Assembly: GCA_045114775.1 (NCBI GenBank)
Contig: JBGULC010000027.1
Coordinates: forward strand, 1 to 64,000
DNA from: UBA3792 sp045114775
GTDB taxonomy: Bacteria > Bacillota > Clostridia > Christensenellales > CAG-138
Reading direction: 5' to 3'
Length of the DNA stretch: 64,000 nt
Under the pieces are notes generated by a model that worked only from the letters and a program-made list of their open reading frames with translations, ran no database searches and was not told the origin of the DNA. A program made the translations under genes and the position numbers. Numbering within the stretch: position 1 is the first letter of the stretch; each line of letters begins with the position of its first letter. Below, one piece after another: positions 33,876 to 41,817 of this stretch.

Positions 33876-35358
33876 GCCAACGCCTTCCGAACCGGTCGTG
33901 ATTCAAAAGGACTTCGACCGCATGATCGAGCAGGCGAAAGCATCACCCGCCCCTGAAGGGACCGAACCGGAGCAAACGCAGCCGGACGCCCAGGAACGGG
34001 AGCCCGCGCACGTAACCGAATCGTTTACCGGTCGATCGGAGGCGTTCAGAGTTACGATCGACGCCGATGTGATCCGGCCCGAGGGCCCGCTGACGATCGT
34101 GCGCTGTAAGCCCTCGGAATTCACCGCGGAAAGCGCGCAGCCGTATTTTGATACGCTGACGGCGGGGAAGGATTACTATCTCAGGACGGAGCTCCAGTCC
34201 AAGGCGTTTTTGGAGGAGCAGATCGCGGCGATCCAGCAGGAGCTTGCAGACGGCCTTCCGTCGTTGGACCGGGACGGGCTCTCCGAAGAGGATATTCAAG
34301 ACGAATACAAGTCATGGGAACGGGAGCTCGACACCCTGAAAAAACTGTGGGCGAAAGCCACGGACGGCCCGGGAACGCCTGTCCGACGGCTTTCCGACGT
34401 GAATTGGGACGAGTTTCCGAGACATTACGGCCGGATCCTCAAGACGTCCGACGGGCAGGGCGAATTCAACTTCCGGGAAAACGGCGAAGCAAGAGAAGGC
34501 GATCGGGTGATCCAATACATCCAGAGCGAGGTGTGGTTTTACAATCGCAGCCGGGAACCGGATACGGATTCGCATCAATGGCAGCGTTATGCCGACGTGA
34601 CGGGCAAGACCGGGATCCCGAGCGGGACGGACCTTAAGCTGACGCCCGCCGAGGCGCAGGCGGAGGCGGAGATGTTGATCAAGGAAATCGGCGTTTCGGA
34701 TATGGCGGTCGACCGCGTGTATCTGATGCAGGAAAACGTACTCAGCGAAGGGAAGGACGGCGGTACCTGCATCAACGACAAGCTGCCCCAAGATTATGCG
34801 TTTCGGTATCTGTATGAGGTTCGCTTCTGCCGCACGGTCAACGGCATCCCCGTGGTGAAACCGACCAACTTTGCGTCCTCCTCCAACAACAGCGAGGACG
34901 GCGGTTATGCGCCGAGCTGGGAATATGAGGAACTGTACGTGTGCATCGGCAACGACGGCGTCAGCAAGCTTTATCATCTGGCGCCGATCGAGACGATGGA
35001 GACCGTTGTGGACGACGCGGCGCTGAAGCCGTTTTCCGATATTCTGGACATTGCGAAGAAGATGCTTCCGATCATGTATGAGGCAAAGCTCAGCGAGCCG
35101 TATTCCTATCGGGAAATGGAGTTTCAGATCGACCGGATCACGCTTTGCCTCGAACGCGTCGCCGAGAAGGACAACCTGAATTACGGCCTATTGATACCCG
35201 TCTGGTGCTTCTGGGGCTCGGACCGTCACGTCGATCGGAACGGCTCGGTCGGCTTCAACGATATCGCTTCCGTGTACGGCGATCCCTGCGGGTATTTGCC
35301 GCTGCTTGTGATCAACGCGATCGACGGCAGCATCATCGATCCGGAAAAGGGATATTGA
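33817..35358 (+). CDS. Tandem lipoprotein paralog 6
   Basis: This 513-aa lipoprotein has lipobox LLCAC, then QPTPSEPVVIQKDFDRMIEQA. It keeps the family marks LKPFSDILDIAKKMLP, LLIPVWCFWGS and INAIDGSIIDPEKGY; a Leu-Lys pair replaces Leu-Leu at the first motif. It is the last gene of the array and is followed by 583 bp of repeats rather than another copy. All six copies are on the same strand with gaps of 3-19 nt, so a single long transcript is likely. Confidence 0.87.
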   Translation: MKKHICIILLAALLLLCACQPTPSEPVVIQKDFDRMIEQAKASPAPEGTEPEQTQPDAQEREPAHVTESFTGRSEAFRVTIDADVIRPEGPLTIVRCKPSEFTAESAQPYFDTLTAGKDYYLRTELQSKAFLEEQIAAIQQELADGLPSLDRDGLSEEDIQDEYKSWERELDTLKKLWAKATDGPGTPVRRLSDVNWDEFPRHYGRILKTSDGQGEFNFRENGEAREGDRVIQYIQSEVWFYNRSREPDTDSHQWQRYADVTGKTGIPSGTDLKLTPAEAQAEAEMLIKEIGVSDMAVDRVYLMQENVLSEGKDGGTCINDKLPQDYAFRYLYEVRFCRTVNGIPVVKPTNFASSSNNSEDGGYAPSWEYEELYVCIGNDGVSKLYHLAPIETMETVVDDAALKPFSDILDIAKKMLPIMYEAKLSEPYSYREMEFQIDRITLCLERVAEKDNLNYGLLIPVWCFWGSDRHVDRNGSVGFNDIASVYGDPCGYLPLLVINAIDGSIIDPEKGY

Positions 35359-35941
35359 GCGGCAAGCCGCGGGGCGACGTTGCCGCAATGATATCCGCGC
35401 GGGGCGCCGAGGTCGGCGCCCCCTACAGCGAGGGTGATATATCCCCTTGGGATGCGATATACGCCTGCGGCGTGTGATATATTCCGCTGCGCGGAATGTT
35501 CAGGAGGATTCTCCCTGCGGAGAATCTTTGGATCATTGCAGGGGACGCCGACCCCGACGTCCCGTTGCGCCGGCGGCTCGGAGGGGCGGATCGCATCCGA
35601 CCGCAGCCGCATGGATCGTTGGGCGGTAATCTCTCCCTCTGCCTGCCTGTCGGCAGCCACCTCCCTCGTCAGAGGGAGGTTGGCGTGGTTGTGCTTTTCG
35701 AGCTCCCCTTGTCAGGGGAGCCGGATGCCGTAGGCAGACTGAGGGGTAGTCAAAGCGGAATGTTCAGGAGGATTTTCCTGTCGGAGAATCCCGGGATTTG
35801 GACCCCTCATTCGGCTTCGCTGACGCTGCGCCACCTTCTCCCCGGGGAGAAGGCAAGGGATGAGGCGCAAGCTTGCACCAACAAATCGTAGGGGACGCCG
35901 ACCCCGGCGTCCCGTTGCGCCGACAGCTCGGAGGGTCCGGC
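35359..35941. repeat. Gene-free block of composite palindromic repeats
   Basis: No gene was seen here. GGAATGTTCAGGAGGATT occurs at 35493 and 35757, each followed by a half-palindrome ending GGAGAATC. AGGGGACGCCGACCCCGrCG occurs at 35540 and 35890. Between them lie CACCTCCCTCGTCAGAGGGAGG (about 35660), GAGCTCCCCTTGTCAGGGGAG (about 35699) and CCTTCTCCCCGGGGAGAAGG (about 35842), all hairpin-forming. The element near 35700 is related to the one at 26027-26155. This looks like several nested REP/MITE-type units collected between the lipoprotein array and the converging ABC genes. Confidence 0.75.
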
Positions 35942-35961
35942 TCATTGCCGGACCTTCTTTT
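35934..35961 (+). terminator. Terminator facing the lipoprotein array
   Basis: The stem GGTCCGGC/GCCGGACC with a 5-nt loop is followed by TTCTTTT on the plus strand. It overlaps the 3' end of the convergent permease gene and would stop plus-strand read-through. Confidence 0.75.
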
Positions 35962-36739
35962 CGAGAAATGCGACGGCGTAGTACATCAGCGCGGCGAGGA
36001 CGCACAGCACCGTGACCGACGCCATGACGAGGTCGAGCTTGAAGACCTGCCCGCCGTAGACGATGAGATACCCGAGACCCGCCTTGCTGACGAGGTATTC
36101 GCCGACGATCACGCCGACCCAGCTCATGCCGACCGAGATCTTCAGCGCGGAGATCAGGTCCGGCACGCCCGCGGGCAGAACGACTTTACAGAAGGTTTGC
36201 AGCTTCGTTGCGCCGAGCGTGCGCATCAGAAGCTGTTTTTCGTCGGTCGCGGCAAGAAAGCCGTTCAGCACGGTCACGGTCGTTACGACGAGCGACACGA
36301 GCACGCCCATGACCACGATCGAGGCCATGCCGGCGCCGATCCATACGATCAGGACGGGACCGAGCGCGATCTTCGGCAGCGCGTTCAGAACGACAAGGTA
36401 AGGGTCGAGAACGCGGTTCAGCCGCGGCATCCACCACAAAAGCACGGCGAACAGCGCGCCGATCGCGGTGCCCAGAAGAAAGCCGAGCACGGTTTCGAGC
36501 AGCGTTGTGCCGACGTGCAGCCACAGCGAGCCGTCCGCATAGAGACGGCCGATCGCGGCGAATACCCGCGAGGGTGAGGAGAGAATGAACGGATCGAACC
36601 ATTTAAGGTCCGCGCCGAGCTCCCAAAGGAGAAGAAATCCGAGCAGGACGGCGATCCGAAGGAGCCGGACGGCGCGCGCGTCGCGGCGGATGCGGCGGAG
36701 ATAGGCTGCGTGCGCAGCGGAAACGGCGATCGGTTTCAT
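35942..36739 (-). CDS. ABC importer permease (nitrate/taurine/thiamine-precursor type)
   Basis: This 265-aa inner-membrane permease belongs to the SsuC/TauC/ThiX class. About six TM helices are visible, and the cytoplasmic EAA loop, which contacts the ATPase, reads LLMRTLGATKLQTFCKVVLPAGVPDLI (about residues 170-196; only part is needed to recognise it). The gene overlaps the upstream ATPase gene by 4 bp. No substrate-binding protein is encoded next to the pair in this window, so the cargo (sulfonate, nitrate or thiamine pyrimidine) cannot be assigned. Confidence 0.88.
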   Translation of the reverse strand: MKPIAVSAAHAAYLRRIRRDARAVRLLRIAVLLGFLLLWELGADLKWFDPFILSSPSRVFAAIGRLYADGSLWLHVGTTLLETVLGFLLGTAIGALFAVLLWWMPRLNRVLDPYLVVLNALPKIALGPVLIVWIGAGMASIVVMGVLVSLVVTTVTVLNGFLAATDEKQLLMRTLGATKLQTFCKVVLPAGVPDLISALKISVGMSWVGVIVGEYLVSKAGLGYLIVYGGQVFKLDLVMASVTVLCVLAALMYYAVAFLEKKVRQ

Positions 36740-37482
36740 GGCTGCAGCTCCTTCCAGATCCGGTCGAAATAATCGTGAAACGCCGGCTGACTGCGGCGCT
36801 CGAGCGGCGGCATATCGGCGGGAAAGCCGATCTCGATCAGCTCCCTGAGTCTTGCGGGACGCGCGGAGAAGACTGCGACGCGGTCCGCCATCGAGACGGC
36901 CTCCGAGATGTCGTGCGTGACGAGGATCGCGCTCTTGCGTTCGCTGCGGATGATGCGGTAGACCTCGTCGGAAAGGTTCAGACGCGTCTGATAATCGAGC
37001 GCGGAAAACGGTTCGTCCAAAAGCAGCAGGTCCGGTTCGAGCGCGAGCGTGCGGATCAGCGCGACTTTCTGCCGCATCCCGCCCGAAAGCTGCTGCGGCT
37101 TATAGGCGCGAAAGTCCCCAAGCCCGTAGGTGTCCAGAAGCGCGAACGCGCGCGCCTTGCTCTCTTCGGTCAGGCGGTGCTGCACCTCGAGCCCCAAAAG
37201 TACGTTCTTCTCCACGGTGCGGTGGTCCAAAAGATGGTCGCGCTGCAGCATATAGCCGAGGCGCAGATCTTCGCGCGCAAAGCGCACGCTGCCCGCGGTG
37301 GGGGCGATGAGCCCCATGATCAGCGACAGCACGGTCGTCTTGCCGCAGCCGGACGGACCGACGATCGCCAGAAATTCCCCCTCGTATACGGTCAGATCCA
37401 GATTCTCTATGGCAGCCGTTTCGCCCGCGACCGTATGAAAGCAGTGCGAAACGCCGGTAAGCGTGATCAATTCGGATGGCAT
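36736..37482 (-). CDS. ABC importer ATPase (SsuB/TauB-like)
   Basis: This 248-aa ATPase has Walker A GPSGCGKTTVL, a Q-loop near GYMLQRDHLLDH, signature LSGGMRQKVALIR, Walker B DLLLLDEPFSALD and the switch His in VTHDISEA. It powers the permease encoded directly downstream. It is the first gene of this two-gene minus-strand unit. A binding protein may be encoded elsewhere or may have been lost. Confidence 0.9.
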   Translation of the reverse strand: MPSELITLTGVSHCFHTVAGETAAIENLDLTVYEGEFLAIVGPSGCGKTTVLSLIMGLIAPTAGSVRFAREDLRLGYMLQRDHLLDHRTVEKNVLLGLEVQHRLTEESKARAFALLDTYGLGDFRAYKPQQLSGGMRQKVALIRTLALEPDLLLLDEPFSALDYQTRLNLSDEVYRIIRSERKSAILVTHDISEAVSMADRVAVFSARPARLRELIEIGFPADMPPLERRSQPAFHDYFDRIWKELQP

Positions 37483-37626
37483 ACCCGATCTCCTTCAACG
37501 TGATACGGTATCGTATTCCGATTTTGTCTGAGGCGTTCCGCCGCGATATGCGGGGGATGCAGATCGCAGATTCCGTCACAAATCGCGCATTTTCCGCGTA
37601 TGATGCAGAAAGAGGAGGGATCGGGT

Positions 37627-37797
37627 ATGCGAAGAAGATGCTGCGAACGGAAGCGCAGGATAAAGCGCCTGCTCATCACGGCGATCGGAGCGGTGCTCGC
37701 CGCGCTGTTTCTGTACTGCGTGCCGTGGTGGGTGTTTCTGCTGATCGGCGGCGTGTCGCTGATCGCAGCGGGTTTTCTGCTGTTCTGCGACGGATAA
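37627..37797 (+). CDS. Small two-helix membrane protein
   Basis: This 56-aa protein has a strongly basic, Cys-containing N-terminus (MRRRCCERKRRIKR) followed by two hydrophobic segments (about 15-32 and 34-52). AGGAGGG lies 7 nt before the ATG, which decides the start over the upstream ATG at 37600. A TATGAT lies at 37599. No family was recognised. It stands just upstream of mreC but is separated from it by that gene's own extended -10 promoter. Confidence 0.65.
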   Translation: MRRRCCERKRRIKRLLITAIGAVLAALFLYCVPWWVFLLIGGVSLIAAGFLLFCDG

Positions 37798-37832
37798 TTA
37801 ACCGATTGTTCACCTTCCGCATGCGAAAGCTG

Positions 37833-37841
37833 TGGTATACT
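37833..37841 (+). promoter_or_regulatory. mreC extended -10 promoter
   Basis: TG, one base, then TATACT (37836-37841), about 30 nt before the mreC ATG. No good -35 hexamer at 17 nt. Confidence 0.55.
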
Positions 37842-37871
37842 GGTATTCGTAGAGGTATATCGGAGGCGCGT

Positions 37872-38708
37872 ATGCGGAAGCTTTGGAAGAACAGACCGAT
37901 GTGGATCGCCATGATCGCGATCGTTCTTTTGCTCGTCCTTGCGGCGTTCTCGGCAGGCAGCCGGGGATTTTCGGGGGACGGTCTGTTCCGCAATGCCGCG
38001 GCGCCGGTCTCCGAAGCGCTGCATTCGGTGCAGAACGCGATCGGCGATTTCTTCGTGCGCGTGTTCACACCGTCCGAGATCCAGCGGGAAAACCGACAGC
38101 TTCGGGACAGGCTCCTTGCGCAGGAGCAGAAGCTTGCGCTGTTCGACGAGGTCGAGAAGGAGAACGCGCGGCTGACGGAGCTTCTGAATTACGTGCAGAC
38201 CAATGCGAACATGCGCTTCGTCACGGCGTCGGTCATCGGACGCGACAGCAATCCGTATATCGATACGATCACGCTGAACGCGGGCACGCGCAGCGGCGTT
38301 TCCGAGAAGATGGCGGTCATCACGCCGGACGGCATCGTCGGACGCGTGACGGAGGTCGGCCCGAACTGGTGCCGCGTCAGAACGATGTGCAACGACAAGA
38401 TGCGCATCAGCGTGATGGTCGAGCGCACCCGCGACGAGGGCATGCTCGGCGGGCTTTATGAGCAGGACGGCGAGATCAGGGGCACGATGCTCTATTATCT
38501 GCCCGGAAACGCAGACCTGAAGGTCGGCGACCGCATCGCAACGAGCGGCATCGGCGGTTATTTCCCGAAGGGATTGTACGTCGGCACGGTCCTGTCCGTC
38601 AACGAAGAGGGCAAGGGCACGCACGACGCGATCGTCTCCATGGAGATCGACTTTCTGCATCTCGAGAACGCGCTGATCGTGATCGGCACGGATGAGGCGA
38701 TCGAATGA
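37872..38708 (+). CDS. mreC: Rod shape-determining protein MreC
   Basis: This 278-aa bitopic scaffold protein of the elongasome couples MreB filaments to PBP2/RodA. It has an N-terminal TM helix (about 11-28), a coiled coil rich in Glu, Leu and Arg (about 68-105) and the C-terminal MreC beta domain with VIGRDSNPYIDTITLNAGTR and DGIVGRVTEVGPNWCRV. CGGAGG precedes the start. mreD overlaps its end by 4 bp. mreB is not in the window. Confidence 0.93.
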   Translation: MRKLWKNRPMWIAMIAIVLLLVLAAFSAGSRGFSGDGLFRNAAAPVSEALHSVQNAIGDFFVRVFTPSEIQRENRQLRDRLLAQEQKLALFDEVEKENARLTELLNYVQTNANMRFVTASVIGRDSNPYIDTITLNAGTRSGVSEKMAVITPDGIVGRVTEVGPNWCRVRTMCNDKMRISVMVERTRDEGMLGGLYEQDGEIRGTMLYYLPGNADLKVGDRIATSGIGGYFPKGLYVGTVLSVNEEGKGTHDAIVSMEIDFLHLENALIVIGTDEAIE

Positions 38709-39193
38709 AGCGGCGGTGGTTTCTGATTCCCGCCGCGCTCCTTGCGGTGTTTCTGGACGGCTTTGTGCTGCCGGCGATCTCAAAGAGCGGCGTCCGGCCG
38801 CTGTTTACGCTGAGCCTTGCGCTCGCGGCGACATCGGTCACCAAGGTGCAGGACGGGCTTTTGATCGCGTTTTTCGGCGGGCTTCTCACCGATCTGTTCT
38901 GCAATCCGTACATCGGACTTTCGGCGGCGGCGTTTCTCGTTGCCGTCGCGGTGCAGTACGGCTTTGTCCGCGGGCGCGAACCGAAGATCGCGCTCGTTCC
39001 TTTGTTTGCGCTGGTTGCCGCGATCGCGGCGGAGGCGCTGATTTTCGGCTTTTCGCTCGCCGTCGGCGGGCGGCTCGACGGCTTGTTTCTGCTTCGCGTC
39101 ACACTGCCGTCGATCGTTCTGGAGGCGCTTTTGACGCTTCCGCTTGCTTTGATTTTCCGTTCCCGTGAGAAAGGCGGTGCCGTGCATCCGTGA
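38705..39193 (+). CDS. mreD: Rod shape-determining protein MreD
   Basis: This 162-aa polytopic membrane protein has about five hydrophobic segments, including VQDGLLIAFFGGLLTDLFCN, where the conserved GxxxDL of the family is visible. Its identity rests mainly on hydropathy, length and position between mreC and the PBP2 gene, with 4-bp overlaps on both sides. Confidence 0.85.
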   Translation: MKRRWFLIPAALLAVFLDGFVLPAISKSGVRPLFTLSLALAATSVTKVQDGLLIAFFGGLLTDLFCNPYIGLSAAAFLVAVAVQYGFVRGREPKIALVPLFALVAAIAAEALIFGFSLAVGGRLDGLFLLRVTLPSIVLEALLTLPLALIFRSREKGGAVHP

Positions 39194-41736
39194 AGCGCGC
39201 GCAGAAGGGAAAACTGAATACGCGCATCCGGATCCTCATCGTGATCTTCATCGCGATGGCGGTCGTTCTTCTGATCTTTCTGGACAAGCTGACGATCCGT
39301 GAGACCGAGCAGTACACGGCGGCGGTGCAGCAGACCTCGGAGGTCACGACCTACCAGTCCGGCCGTCGCGGCACGATCACCGACCGCAACGGAGTCGTGC
39401 TCGCCTACGACGAGACGACCTACAACGTGCTCTTTTACCGCGATCCAAGCAACCGCACGCCCGTCGACAGCGCGCGTTACACGCATTCGCTGATGGAGGC
39501 GATCCGCATCATCGAGGAGGGCGGCGGCAAAACGATCGACACGTTCTACATCGACATGCTATCCGACGGCACCTTCGTGTACGATTTCCGCACAAAGAGC
39601 GAGTCCGTCGCAGCCGCGCGCAAGCGCAATTTCGTCGAGGCGTGCAACTTCGACAACCCGGACCTTTCCGCGGAGGAAGCGTACCGCATCCTGCGCAATT
39701 CCTGGTGTATCCCGGACAACATGCCGTTCAATGAGGCAAAAAAGATCATGTCGATCCGCCAGGAGGCCGTCATGAGCAGCTACCGCGCGTTCGAGGGCGT
39801 GCGCATCGCCTACGACGTATCGCTTGCGGTCGTGACCGAGCTGGACATGGCGAGCGACAAACTCACCGGCATCCTCACCGAAAAGAGCAGCTATCGCGTG
39901 TATCCGTACGGGCACACCGCGTCGCACATCATCGGGTATCTTTCGAAGCAGGTTACGAAGGACATGACCTCGATCGGATACAGTTATGAGGACTACGCGC
40001 CGTTCGACGAAACCCATACCGAGACGAACAACATGCTCGAGCTCGGCTATTCCTACAACGATCTTGTGGGCGTTGCGGGCGTCGAGAAGACGATGGAGGC
40101 GTATCTCACGCCGCATCTTTATGAACGGCTCGGCTCGACGCGCATCCTGAAGAATAAACGCGGCGCGATCGTGGAGGTCCTCGATTCGCTGCAGCCGCGG
40201 GACGGCATGAACGTGCAGCTCACGATCGACATCGAGCTGCAAAAGGTCTGTGAGCAGGCGCTGATCCATAACATCGAGGAAACGCGCAAAAAGCAGGAGC
40301 AGCGCATCGAAAGCGACCGCGAGAAGTACAAAAAACTGACCAACGGAGACACCGACCGCATCAAGCGTGCGGAGACCGGCGCGGTCATCGTGATGAACGT
40401 CAATACCGGCGAGATCCTCGCGATGGCATCGTACCCTGATTACGATCCCAACGTGTTCACGGACGGGATCGACACGAACGAATATGAGGAGCTTTTCGGT
40501 GCGGGCAGCAACCAGCCGACCCTGAACCGCGCGATCGGCATCCGCACGGCGTCCGGCTCCGTATTCAAAATGGCGACGGGACTTTCGGGACTCATGGAGG
40601 GCAAGCTGACCACGACAGAAATGATCTCCGACAATTCGCCGTACTACTATTTCGTCGACGACCCGGAGACCAAGGTCGAGCAGAACGCGCCGAGCTGCTG
40701 GACAAGCAATCCGAGAAACCACGCGAATCTGACGCTGTCGCGCGCGCTTACCGTTTCCTGCAACTACTTTTTCTACACGGTCGCCGACCGCGTCGGCATT
40801 GAGCGGCTGAACTACTGGGCGGGCAGGCTCGGCATGAAGGACAAAACCGGCGTGGAACTTCCGGGCGAGCTTTCCGTGCAGATCGGCGGACAGAAGGCGC
40901 GCTACGACTGCGAAAAGCCGCTTTCCGGTCAGACCTCGTCGCTGCCGCGGCTGATCTTCAACCGCATCTATAACCTTCTGCGTTCGATCAACGAACAGCG
41001 GGAGATGGGACTTTCCGACGAAAAGCTTATCAAATGCGCCGACCGGCTTTTAAGGCTCATGGACGGCGAACAGCGCGAGCGCGGCGCGGAGATCCGCGAG
41101 ATCCTGAAGGAGGAGCTGAACATCCCGATCGGCGTTTCCTACGCGCATACGAGCTGGATCGTTTCGATTTCGACATGGCTTGAAGAACTCAGATGGAAGC
41201 CGACCTATACGATCCAGACCGGCATCGGGCAGGGCGTCATGCTGGTGACGCCGATCTCGATCGCACGGTACGTCTCGACGATCGCCGCGCGCGGAAACGT
41301 CTACAAGACGACGCTGCTCAAGGAGATCGACAACCCGGACGGCACGGTCTATCGCCTGAATCAGCCGGAGAAAGTCGATTCGATCTATGCGCCGGAGGAA
41401 TACTGGGACGTGATCCTGGACGGCATGAGCGGCGTGGTTTCGCCGGAGGACGGCGGCACGGCTTCGTCGGTCTTTTCGATGAAGTTCAAGCAGGAAGGCT
41501 ACCTTGAACGGATCAGCGGCAAGACGGGAACCGCGCAGACCGCCGCGACAAACAACATCGATATCGAGAACACCTGCTGGTTTGCGGCGATCACCCCGCG
41601 CGAGAACCCGGAGATCACGGTCGTCGTGTTTATCCCGAACGGACTTTCCGGCAGTTCCGGCGCCGTCGCGATCGAGGAGATCGTCACCTATTGGTACGAA
41701 CGGCAGCAGCAGGAGACGTCCGAAGATGCAACATAA
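39190..41736 (+). CDS. mrdA: Penicillin-binding protein 2 (elongasome transpeptidase)
   Basis: This 848-aa class B PBP crosslinks peptidoglycan during side-wall growth. It has one N-terminal TM helix (about 13-33), a dimerisation/pedestal region starting at RRGTITDRNG, and a transpeptidase domain with the catalytic SxxK in GSVFKM, SxN in TVSCN and KTG in SGKTGTAQT. It is longer than the usual 600-700 aa, with insertions in the pedestal and between SxN and KTG (residues ~570-650). It starts with GTG at 39190, overlapping the mreD stop, so it is translationally coupled. Confidence 0.92.
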   Translation: MKRAQKGKLNTRIRILIVIFIAMAVVLLIFLDKLTIRETEQYTAAVQQTSEVTTYQSGRRGTITDRNGVVLAYDETTYNVLFYRDPSNRTPVDSARYTHSLMEAIRIIEEGGGKTIDTFYIDMLSDGTFVYDFRTKSESVAAARKRNFVEACNFDNPDLSAEEAYRILRNSWCIPDNMPFNEAKKIMSIRQEAVMSSYRAFEGVRIAYDVSLAVVTELDMASDKLTGILTEKSSYRVYPYGHTASHIIGYLSKQVTKDMTSIGYSYEDYAPFDETHTETNNMLELGYSYNDLVGVAGVEKTMEAYLTPHLYERLGSTRILKNKRGAIVEVLDSLQPRDGMNVQLTIDIELQKVCEQALIHNIEETRKKQEQRIESDREKYKKLTNGDTDRIKRAETGAVIVMNVNTGEILAMASYPDYDPNVFTDGIDTNEYEELFGAGSNQPTLNRAIGIRTASGSVFKMATGLSGLMEGKLTTTEMISDNSPYYYFVDDPETKVEQNAPSCWTSNPRNHANLTLSRALTVSCNYFFYTVADRVGIERLNYWAGRLGMKDKTGVELPGELSVQIGGQKARYDCEKPLSGQTSSLPRLIFNRIYNLLRSINEQREMGLSDEKLIKCADRLLRLMDGEQRERGAEIREILKEELNIPIGVSYAHTSWIVSISTWLEELRWKPTYTIQTGIGQGVMLVTPISIARYVSTIAARGNVYKTTLLKEIDNPDGTVYRLNQPEKVDSIYAPEEYWDVILDGMSGVVSPEDGGTASSVFSMKFKQEGYLERISGKTGTAQTAATNNIDIENTCWFAAITPRENPEITVVVFIPNGLSGSSGAVAIEEIVTYWYERQQQETSEDAT

Positions 41737-41781
41737 ATGCAAAATCACTATGAATTTTTGTTGAATTCCGCCGCAAAACGC

Positions 41782-41810
41782 TTGCGGATTTCCGGGAACG
41801 GCGATACACT
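41782..41810 (+). promoter_or_regulatory. Promoter of the NlpC/P60 gene, probable leaderless start
   Basis: TTGCGG (41782-41787), a 17-nt spacer and TACACT (41805-41810), then 7 nt to the ATG at 41818. No ribosome binding site can lie in the transcript. Confidence 0.65.
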
Positions 41811-41817
41811 TTAATGT

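Noticed and set aside
35434..35733. Small ORFs in the repeat block after the lipoprotein array
   Set aside because: They run through palindromic repeats, have no ribosome binding site or recognisable composition and occur in several frames at once.
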